The position numbers were made by a program, and so were the translations under genes. 64,000 nucleotides of DNA. Source: Acinetobacter sp. LoGeW2-3 (lineage in GTDB: Bacteria; Pseudomonadota; Gammaproteobacteria; Pseudomonadales; Moraxellaceae). Positions 57,428 through 64,000 of this stretch are shown one piece after another. The notes below the pieces were generated by a model, which did no database searches, was not told the origin of the DNA, and was given only the letters and a program-made list of their open reading frames with translations. The stretch spans positions 434,001 to 498,000 of the forward strand of contig NZ_CP024011.1 of NCBI RefSeq assembly GCF_002688565.1, given 5' to 3'. Positions within the stretch are counted from its first letter, which is position 1; every line of letters begins with the position of its first letter.

Positions 57428-58012
57428 ATGGGCCACCGTTTAAGTAAAATCTATACTCGTACCGGCGACTCAGGCACTACAGGTCTCGGTGATGGCTCAC
57501 GCGTTGCCAAGGACGACCTGCGTATTACTGCTTTAGGTGATGTCGATGAACTCAATGCAACAATTGGTGTATTACGTTCACAAATTGCAGTCAGTTCAAT
57601 TATAGATAAAGCAACTTGGGATAAATCTCTCAGCCTGATCCAACACTGGCTCTTTGACCTTGGAGGTGAAGTCTGTATTCCCGGCTTTAATCTAGTTCAA
57701 CCCGTATCAATTGATTTTTTAGAAAATGACATTGACCGGATGAACGAAGCTTTGCCAATGCTGAAAGACTTTATTCTGCCAGCAGGTTCATTGGCTTGTA
57801 GCTTTGCTCATCAGGCACGTGCAGTTTGCCGTCGTGCTGAACGTAGTGTCATGTCTGTGCATAGCCGTGACCAGAATATTCAAGCCACATCACTTCAGTT
57901 ACTGAACCGTCTATCAGACTGGTTATTTGTTGCTTCACGTACTTTGCAACGCGCTGAAAGTGGCTCTGAGGTGCTTTGGCAAAAAAATATCAATGAAACC
58001 ATTGATCAATAA
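57428..58012 (+). CDS. Corrinoid adenosyltransferase, PduO type
   Basis: Converts cob(I)alamin and ATP to adenosylcobalamin. The 194-residue five-helix protein has the ATP-binding RTGDSGTTGLGDGSRVAKDD at the N-terminus, GDVDELNATIG, LFDLGGEV and FAHQARAVCRRAERSVM, the PduO/MMAB pattern rather than the CobA pattern. It is 91 bp downstream of btuB and may share the riboswitch-controlled transcript. Confidence 0.94.
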   Translation: MGHRLSKIYTRTGDSGTTGLGDGSRVAKDDLRITALGDVDELNATIGVLRSQIAVSSIIDKATWDKSLSLIQHWLFDLGGEVCIPGFNLVQPVSIDFLENDIDRMNEALPMLKDFILPAGSLACSFAHQARAVCRRAERSVMSVHSRDQNIQATSLQLLNRLSDWLFVASRTLQRAESGSEVLWQKNINETIDQ

Positions 58013-58157
58013 AACCGCTAAAACTTCTTAAATTCCCCAGAAAAATCTGCGCCAGCGATCTTTGCAACAAAGTATTTCAGGCGCAGAATATCGTCATTGT
58101 TTCGTCACATCTATTCGACACCATGTATTTATCTTTATTTTCTGGGGTTATTACAAC

Positions 58158-58871
58158 ATGCGCATAATCGGCCATCGTGGTGCGCGTGGGGAAGCACCAG
58201 AAAACACTCTCGGTGGATTCCAATATATTCAAGATATTGGGATACGCGCGGTTGAATTTGACGTACGTCAACTCAAAGATAATGCTCTGATTATTATGCA
58301 TGATGATGATTTTGTCCGTACTACAGGTCAGAAAAAATCTCTCTATGAATGTAGCCGTGAAGAGCTGTCTCCATACAACCATGCAGTGAAATGGTCTGAC
58401 TGGAATCGGGTTGAACCAACTCCTCTGCTCAATCAGACTTTAAATGTAATTCAGAACTTTGATCATATTGAAGTCGAAATCAAAGAAGTTACTTCCGAAG
58501 CTGCCGCAGAGCAACTCACACTGGAATTACAGCAACAACTCAAAGGTTTTGAACACTCAGCCATCATCACCAGTTTTGATGCCAAAATTCATGCGGCACT
58601 ACAACAACAAAAATCACAGTTTAAACGTGGGCTATTAATTGAAACTGACCTTAAAAACAAAGCCATTGATCAAGCACTTGAACTGGGCTGTTGTCAAATC
58701 GGTTGGATGAATGAACTAGCCAACAAAGATATGATTAAGGCGACTCAAGCTGCCAAGCTGAATATCAGTGTGTGGACAGTCAATGATATTGAGCGTGCCA
58801 AAGAATTGCGTGATTTAGGTGTACAAGGTTTAATCACTGATTATCCTAAACTTATGCTACAGCAGCTCTAA
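58158..58871 (+). CDS. Glycerophosphodiester phosphodiesterase
   Basis: Hydrolyses glycerophosphodiesters to sn-glycerol 3-phosphate and an alcohol. The 237-residue TIM barrel begins MRIIGHRGARGEAPENT, with catalytic His/Arg and ENT, then VEFDVRQLKDNALIIMHDDDFVRTTG with the second His and metal-binding Glu/Asp, and WTVNDIERAKELRDLGVQGLITDYP at the end. No signal peptide, so cytoplasmic, UgpQ-like. ATG at 58158 gives the family start. Confidence 0.92.
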   Translation: MRIIGHRGARGEAPENTLGGFQYIQDIGIRAVEFDVRQLKDNALIIMHDDDFVRTTGQKKSLYECSREELSPYNHAVKWSDWNRVEPTPLLNQTLNVIQNFDHIEVEIKEVTSEAAAEQLTLELQQQLKGFEHSAIITSFDAKIHAALQQQKSQFKRGLLIETDLKNKAIDQALELGCCQIGWMNELANKDMIKATQAAKLNISVWTVNDIERAKELRDLGVQGLITDYPKLMLQQL

Positions 58872-58892
58872 AATAAAATTTATGTTTTCTCA

Positions 58893-58927
58893 GCCTCCTT
58901 AGAATTAAGGGGCTTAATTTTTTTTTG
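58893..58927 (+). terminator. Terminator downstream of the GDPD gene
   Basis: AGCC-CCTTA / TAAGG-GGCT stem (one bulge) followed by a nine-T run. Confidence 0.8.
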
Positions 58928-59331
58928 TGAACTAGTGAACAGCCGAGTAAACACATTGCTATACATCTGTATCTAATCTTATTAACAATGTACTCATTAT
59001 GAAGGTCTTCTAGGAAAGCTCAGTCCGATTTTCGTGGCTATTCATAGCTTTTCTATAACCAGTTATAGAGACTTTATCCTTATATGAATAATTCTGATAC
59101 ATCCATGAACTAAATATTAATTTTCTGATTTTTAACTGGTTAAATTCCTCATTTTAACCCTCAAAAATTGCACCCAGTCACAGCTTAAAAATGTCATATT
59201 TCGTTTTAATTATTCTGTTACTCATAAGTACAATACAGCTGTGCAATAAAGCTAGTGCCACCCTATTGCCCATGTTAATATGCATAAGTTCAATCCCCTA
59301 TAAATCGTAGAGGATTTGGCTTTTTAGATAT

Positions 59332-59363
59332 ATCTTCCTAGGTTCAGAAACATCTTCCTAGGT
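59332..59363 (+). promoter_or_regulatory. Twin direct repeats upstream of desaturase, putative operator
   Basis: ATCTTCCTAGGT at 59332-59343 and again at 59352-59363, exactly 20 bp apart start to start, each containing the palindrome CCTAGG and ending 19 bp before the ATG. The regulator is unknown. Confidence 0.45.
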
Positions 59364-59382
59364 ACCAGGAGTGCTGTTGGAG

Positions 59383-60549
59383 ATGAATGCTCCCTTACCT
59401 CAAGCCCCAATTAACTGGGTTGCCATGTTTGCTCTGGTTGTATTACCAATCGTAGCTGTTATTGCACTTCCGTTGTATGCGTATCACTATGATTTCAGTC
59501 TTGCTGCCTGGATCAGTATGTTTGTTTTACTTGGCGTTAGTAGCCTCGGTATTACAGCGGGTTACCATCGTCTTTGGGCACATCGTGCTTATGAAGCGAC
59601 TTTAACATTAAAAATCATTCTGATGATCATGGGTACATTTGCTGTACAAAACAGTATTTTGTATTGGGGTTCAGGTCACCGTACCCATCACCGCCATGTT
59701 GATGATGTCGAAAAAGATCCATACTCTATCAACAATGGTTTTTGGTATGCGCATTTGGGCTGGATGCTACGTGATTATCCTGCAGCAGAACCGAACTATA
59801 AGAATGCACCTGACTTACAGAATGACAAAGTAGTGATGTTCCAGCATAAGTACTATGTACCGCTGGTGATTGCTGTGCATGCTGCTATTCTGCTACCAAT
59901 TGGCTGGGCTGTAGGCGATGTCTGGGGTGTATTATTACTCGGCGGTTTAGTCCGTCTGATCCTGAGCCATCATGTGACTTTCTTTATTAACTCATTGTGT
60001 CATATGTGGGGATCACGTCCATATACAGATGAAAATACAGCACGTGATAACTTCTGGTTAGCTATTGCAACTTGGGGCGAGGGTTACCATAACTATCATC
60101 ATATCTTCCAATATGATTACCGTAATGGTGTGAAATGGTGGCAGTATGATCCAACAAAATGGTTAATTTGGACTTGTTCCAAATTAGGCTTGGCGAAAAA
60201 TCTACGTCGTATTCCAAGCTTTAATATCAAAAAAGCTGAACTGGCGATGAAGTTCAAATATGCCGAGCAAGATTTGGCAGTGTATGGTCATGATGTCAAT
60301 GAAGACATTGCCAATGTTAAAAGCAAGATTGCTCTTGAATATGATGCTTTCACGCAGACCTTGAATGACTGGGCTAAGTTGAAAGAAAAAGAAATTCAAG
60401 TGAAAAAGGCAGCGGTTGCTGAGAAAATTCATCAGATGGATGACAAGCTTAAAGTTGAATTCCAACTGGTAGAGCAACGTCTGTCTCATCACCGTGAAAC
60501 ATTGAATTTGCTGGTACGTAATCTGAAAAAAACACCAGTATCTGAATAA
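59383..60549 (+). CDS. Membrane fatty-acid (acyl-CoA delta-9-type) desaturase with C-terminal coiled coil
   Basis: A 388-residue integral-membrane di-iron desaturase with the three His boxes HRLWAH (62-67), HRTHHRH (99-105) and HNYHH (about 235-239), and four hydrophobic helices. It would insert a double bond in a fatty acyl chain, adjusting membrane fluidity. The C-terminal 100 residues (about 285-388) form a charged coiled-coil-like extension (KSKIALEYDAFTQTLNDWAKL, VEQRLSHHRETLNLL), longer than the minimal family. ATG 59383 is chosen; GTG 59371 is possible. Confidence 0.9.
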   Translation: MNAPLPQAPINWVAMFALVVLPIVAVIALPLYAYHYDFSLAAWISMFVLLGVSSLGITAGYHRLWAHRAYEATLTLKIILMIMGTFAVQNSILYWGSGHRTHHRHVDDVEKDPYSINNGFWYAHLGWMLRDYPAAEPNYKNAPDLQNDKVVMFQHKYYVPLVIAVHAAILLPIGWAVGDVWGVLLLGGLVRLILSHHVTFFINSLCHMWGSRPYTDENTARDNFWLAIATWGEGYHNYHHIFQYDYRNGVKWWQYDPTKWLIWTCSKLGLAKNLRRIPSFNIKKAELAMKFKYAEQDLAVYGHDVNEDIANVKSKIALEYDAFTQTLNDWAKLKEKEIQVKKAAVAEKIHQMDDKLKVEFQLVEQRLSHHRETLNLLVRNLKKTPVSE

Positions 60550-60564
60550 TTTAAATACTGTACA

Positions 60565-60590
60565 AACGCTCCGAATTCGGGGCGTTTTTA
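60565..60590 (+). terminator. Terminator of the desaturase gene
   Basis: AACGCTCCG / CGGGGCGTT stem with AATT loop and T run. Confidence 0.85.
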
Positions 60591-60673
60591 TTTTTAACTA
60601 GTCAAAAATGATCAACAGTTTTCATTAACATTCTTTGTTATAGTGAACTAAATACACGCTAAATTTGATTGCT

Positions 60674-62119
60674 ATGCACTTTAATGCCCGTTATAACACC
60701 CTCCCTTCCCGTTTCTATCATCATCAACAACCAGTTCCATTAAAAGGCCCTAAAGCCGGGCATTTTAATGAAGCTTTAGCTGATCAGCTGCAATGGACAG
60801 AACAAGACAAAGCTGAATGGGTCGAAATTTGCAGTGGTCAAAAAACCTTTGCTGAATTTGAGCCACTAGCGATGGTGTATGCTGGACATCAGTTTGGTCA
60901 ATGGGCTGGCCAACTTGGGGATGGACGTGGACTTTTAATTGCGCAAATTCTAGATCAAAATAATCAGACTATTGATTTGCATTTGAAAGGTGCTGGATCT
61001 ACACCTTATTCCCGTATGGGTGATGGTCGTGCCGTACTACGTTCGGTGATTCGTGAATATCTTGCAGGTCATGCTTTAAACTCCTTGGGCATCGCATCTA
61101 GTAATGCTGTTGGCTTTACCTCATCGACGCAAGGGATCCAGCGTGAAAGGCTTGAACCTGGAGCGATGATGTTACGGACTTCTGACTGTCATATCCGTTT
61201 TGGTCATTTTGAATGGATCAATCAGTATCAGCCTGATCTACTCACCGAATTTACGCAAAAATGTATCGAGTGGCATTATCCAGAATGCCAGCAAGCAGAA
61301 CAACCAGTACTGGCTTTTGCAACTCAGGCTATTCAACGTACAGCCGTCATGATCGCGAAATGGCAATTGGTGGGTTTTGCACATGGCGTGATGAATACCG
61401 ATAACCTAAATATTACCGGTTCCACATTGGACTTTGGTCCTTATGGTTTTATGGAACGCTTCCGGCCGAACTGGATCAACAACCATTCGGATTATCAAGG
61501 GCGTTATACCTACCAACAGCAGCCCAGTATTGCGCACTGGAACCTATGGACCTGGCTGAACAATCTGGTTCCACTCTGCCCTGCTGACTATGATAAAGAG
61601 CAATGGAAACAGGATTTATCTGATTGTCTTGAACATTTTGAGCCAACCTTCCTAGAACATTATAAGTTGGGTCTTACCCAAAAAATGGGTCTGCCAGGTT
61701 TCCATAAAGACAGTTTTGACTGTGCTATGGCTTTCTTGAGAATCCTGCAAAGCGAACAACTAGATTATACCCAAAGCTTTATCCGTCTGCAGAATAAGGA
61801 GTATGAAGCGATCAAAGATGATTGCTTGGATCGCCGCAGCTTTGAAAGTTTCCTGAGTCAGTATCAGAGCATCCGTGAATATCAGGACACTGATGAATTA
61901 GATGCTGAGATGACTAAAGCCAATCCACATTATATTCTACGTAATCATATGGCTCAGAAAGCAATTGAACTTGCCGAAGCAGATGACTTTTCAGAAGTAG
62001 ATCGCCTGTTTAAGCTATTGAGTCAGCCATTTATCAAGCAATCTGAGCTGGAACAGCCTGAAGATCTAGGCCCATTACCAAGTGATGTTCCGGAAGTCAT
62101 GGTGAGCTGTTCATCTTAA
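60674..62119 (+). CDS. selO: Protein adenylyltransferase SelO (YdiU)
   Basis: Pseudokinase-fold enzyme that AMPylates Ser/Thr/Tyr of proteins, linked to redox stress. The 481-residue protein has YAGHQFGQWAGQLGDGRG, LKGAGSTPYSRMGDGRAVLRS (nucleotide and regulatory loops), HGVMNTDNLNITG (catalytic region) and LDFGPYGFMERF (metal Asp). The C-terminal Cys residues (VSCSS) match the family's conserved tail, where the eukaryotic form carries selenocysteine. ATG 60674 is chosen over TTG 60665. Confidence 0.94.
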   Translation: MHFNARYNTLPSRFYHHQQPVPLKGPKAGHFNEALADQLQWTEQDKAEWVEICSGQKTFAEFEPLAMVYAGHQFGQWAGQLGDGRGLLIAQILDQNNQTIDLHLKGAGSTPYSRMGDGRAVLRSVIREYLAGHALNSLGIASSNAVGFTSSTQGIQRERLEPGAMMLRTSDCHIRFGHFEWINQYQPDLLTEFTQKCIEWHYPECQQAEQPVLAFATQAIQRTAVMIAKWQLVGFAHGVMNTDNLNITGSTLDFGPYGFMERFRPNWINNHSDYQGRYTYQQQPSIAHWNLWTWLNNLVPLCPADYDKEQWKQDLSDCLEHFEPTFLEHYKLGLTQKMGLPGFHKDSFDCAMAFLRILQSEQLDYTQSFIRLQNKEYEAIKDDCLDRRSFESFLSQYQSIREYQDTDELDAEMTKANPHYILRNHMAQKAIELAEADDFSEVDRLFKLLSQPFIKQSELEQPEDLGPLPSDVPEVMVSCSS

Positions 62120-62140
62120 TTTATTCACAAGTCATTCCAA

Positions 62141-62175
62141 AACTGTGGATAATTTAGACATTATCCACAGTTTTT
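62141..62175 (+). terminator. selO terminator formed by inverted DnaA-box-like sequences
   Basis: AACTGTGGATAAT / ATTATCCACAGTT (13-bp stem, 6-base loop) followed by T's. The arms contain perfect TTATCCACA boxes in opposite orientation (62144-62152 minus, 62161-62169 plus); a third, TTATTCACA, is at 62121-62129. Confidence 0.8.
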
Positions 62176-62195
62176 CTTTGAATTATTCATCGCTT

Positions 62196-62564
62196 ATGAC
62201 CTTACCCTCAATCGCCAATCAAACCGCACTCTCCTTTCCAGAGGTGAGTTGTACCCAGCCATTTGGTGAAGGCTGCGATGTGTATAAGGTGCTGGATAAA
62301 GTGTTTATGCTGCAGTTTCATCTGCAAGGCAAAGCAGCGATTAACTTGAAAGTTGAACCTGAGCATGGCGACATGCTACGGGATATTTATCCTTATATTC
62401 GTACTGGCTGGCATATGAATAAACGGCATTGGATTACCATATTTGAGGATGATGAATTGGATGAATCTTTGGTAAAAGATCTGATATTTAATTCTTATGA
62501 GCTGGTTGTGTCTAAATTACGTAAGGCTGAACGGCAACGTATTGAGCTGATTAAAAATATCTAA
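62196..62564 (+). CDS. MmcQ/YjbR family protein
   Basis: A 122-residue protein with the YjbR fold markers: SFPEVSCTQPFGEGCDVYKVLDKVFMLQF, NLKVEPEHGDMLRDIYPYIRTGWHMNKRHWITI, and a C-terminal helix SYELVVSKLRKAER. The family has a CyaY-like alpha/beta fold; DNA binding has been proposed but the function is unknown. ATG at 62196 gives the expected size; an upstream GTG at 62145 lies inside the selO terminator and is unlikely. Confidence 0.85.
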   Translation: MTLPSIANQTALSFPEVSCTQPFGEGCDVYKVLDKVFMLQFHLQGKAAINLKVEPEHGDMLRDIYPYIRTGWHMNKRHWITIFEDDELDESLVKDLIFNSYELVVSKLRKAERQRIELIKNI

Positions 62565-62565
62565 T

Positions 62566-62601
62566 AAAAAAGCGAATAGCACTGTTGCTACTCGCTTTTT
62601 T
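62566..62601. terminator. Bidirectional terminator yjbR-like gene / permease pseudogene
   Basis: AAAAAGCGA-TAGCA / TGCTA-TCGCTTTTT long stem with one mismatch and flanking A and T runs. Confidence 0.88.
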
Positions 62602-62673
62602 CATTTGAAGAAAATATTTATTAATGAGTAAATTTTGGTGTTTGTACTTTCTATTAAGTTTTACCTCTAAGAT

Positions 62674-64000
62674 TTATACCTTCTTCCTATGCAAAAATTT
62701 AAACAAAACAAATAGTAACATGATCCACACCGGCAACATCAGCACTGACAACATAAAACCTTGATCCCACATGATATACAGTACCGTGAACATAAAGGCT
62801 AAAACCAGATAGTTACTTAGAGGTGAAAACAATGCGGAGAATCTGGTCTGTATGGCTTGTATCCGAATAGCTTGCTTAAATTTAAGATGAATCAGAGTGA
62901 TTATGATCCAGTTCAATACCGCTGCCGCAACTACAATATAAATCAGATAGCTTAAGGCTTTTTCAGGTATAAAGTAGTTCAGCACTACGCAACCGAAAAT
63001 CAGCAACGACAAGAATAGCACTGCAGGAACAGGAATCCCTCGTGCATTCACTTTTTTAAAGGCTTTCAGTGCATTACCGTGTTCCGCCCGACCCAACAGC
63101 ATCCGGCTATTAGCATACATCCCACTCTTACACACAGAAAGTGACGCCGCCAGAATAATGAAATTGAGTAAATGTGCTGCCCAATCTATACCGATCAGAT
63201 TAAAGATCATTACAAATGGACTATGGTCTAAGTCACCTAAGTTCAACTGATTCCAAGGTACAAGTGACAATAAAACCGCTAAAGAACAGATATAAAATAG
63301 AAACACGCGAATCACGGTCTGATTCACGGCCTTGGGAATATTCTGTTCTGGATTTTCTGTTTCGGCAGCCGCCATACTAATCAGTTCAATCCCGCCGAAT
63401 GCGAACATCATAAAGGTAAGCATATAAAACAGGCCTTCAAAGCCATTGGGGACCCCCCCATGTGCCCATAAATTTGTTATTGAAGCTGTAGAATTTGCAT
63501 CTGCGGTAAACAGTAAATAGATCCCAAATAAAATCATCGCGACGATCGCAAGGACTTTAATCATCGACAGCCAAAATTCCGACTCCCCATAAATTTTGAC
63601 ATTGGTGAGATTCATGGCGGTGACAGGAATGAAGAAAAATAATACCGAAGCCCATGCGGGAATCTCTGACCACCAGTAATTGATGTATTTACCAATTGCA
63701 GTCAGTTCCGTCATCGCCACGAGAATATACAGAATCCAGTAATTCCAGCCGGTTAAGAATCCTGGAAACTCACATCAATATTTAAAGGAAAAATAGCTGA
63801 ATGAACCAGTTACAGGTTCATGCACAATGATTTCACCGAGTTGGCACATGATCAGAAAGGCAATCAGACCACCAATCAGGTAACCTAAAAATAATGAACG
63901 GACCAGCAGACTGAATGATATGAGCTGAACCTAAAAATAGGCCAGTACCAATGGCACCGCCCAGGGCTATCAATTGGATATGATGATTCTTCAAACGGCG
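62674..64000 (-). pseudogene. aroP-like amino-acid permease, disrupted (5' end beyond window)
   Basis: Conceptual reading from the right edge gives RRLKNHHIQLIALGGAIGTG..., the N-terminus of an APC-family AroP/AnsP-type permease. Near 63896-63903 one extra base breaks the frame after QSAGP; after correction the frame runs ...HEPVTGSFSYFSFKY and meets TGA at 63777-63775 where the family has Trp (KYWG). Past that stop, the remaining 348-plus residues (MTELTAIGKYINYWW..., about nine helices) are intact and most like E. coli AroP. Two lesions suggest a true pseudogene; sequencing error at both is less likely. Confidence 0.8.

Larger units (their letters stand above)
58872..59382. other. Intergenic region upstream of the desaturase
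   Basis: Holds the GDPD terminator, AT-rich sequence and the twin direct repeats at 59332 and 59352. No coding frame of note. Confidence 0.5.

Noticed and set aside
58062..58157. N-terminal extension of the GDPD protein
   Set aside because: The 32 extra residues do not resemble a signal peptide or family sequence; MRIIGHRGA is the normal start.
62145..62195. Upstream GTG start for the YjbR-like protein
   Set aside because: It would begin inside the selO terminator hairpin and adds residues not seen in the family.

Overview
The window reads as a chromosomal segment of an Acinetobacter species (Moraxellaceae, Gammaproteobacteria). The reasons are the gene order (accD-folC-SPOR protein downstream of trpA, pdxA-rsmA-apaH, rplM-rpsI followed by sspA-sspB), the rRNA sequences, the moderately AT-rich composition and the many Acinetobacter-like protein families. 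It is mostly core genome. I see no prophage, insertion sequence, CRISPR array or defence island. Species is not resolved.

Layout. 0-17 kb: mainly minus-strand housekeeping genes (ffh, dusC, ogt, gdx, rpe, M48 peptidase/DUF898 pair, S-formylglutathione hydrolase, a membrane C13 peptidase, rsmJ, uppP, tsaB, gamma carbonic anhydrase, two Nudix hydrolases, a PlsC-type acyltransferase). 18-24.9 kb: hflX, a cidA/cidB-like pair, DUF2147 and a decayed-looking copy of it, then the apaH-rsmA-pdxA operon. 25-28 kb: rplM-rpsI, sspA-sspB and an uncharacterised tail-anchored protein. 28.6-34.5 kb: a complete rrn operon on the minus strand (16S, tRNA-Ile, tRNA-Ala, 23S, 5S) with two recognisable promoters. 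35-35.8 kb: a six-gene tRNA operon (Pro, Arg, His, Pro, His, Pro) containing a tandem duplication. 36-47.7 kb: nadA, argJ, a small secreted protein, secA, a 1-Cys peroxiredoxin, a lipoprotein phosphatase, and the trpA-accD-folC-SPOR operon. 48-52.6 kb: NhaC antiporter, AraC regulator divergent from a putative di-iron protein, and DUF2804. 53-55 kb: trpF-trpB. 55-58 kb: cobalamin riboswitch, TonB-dependent receptor and cobalamin adenosyltransferase, a B12 uptake and activation unit. 58-64 kb: a GDPD esterase, fatty-acid desaturase, selO, a YjbR-family protein, and an aroP-like permease that is a pseudogene (one frameshift and one in-frame stop).

The most interesting signals are non-coding. (1) A guanidine-II (mini-ykkC) riboswitch lies in front of gdx, with two ACGR-loop hairpins and an anti-Shine-Dalgarno arm. 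(2) Five DnaA-box-like 9-mers at an exact 12-bp period sit between rpe and gdx, with further perfect boxes nearby; a second three-box cluster overlaps the selO terminator. (3) A run of hairpins between DUF2804 and trpB has loops matching the CsrA/RsmA consensus ACANGGANGU. (4) A hairpin-plus-GCGCAAGAC repeat follows the peroxiredoxin gene and has a relative in the rRNA spacer. (5) Twin 12-bp direct repeats, 20 bp apart, precede the desaturase. Coordinates of rRNA ends are by alignment to remembered E. coli ends and are approximate.
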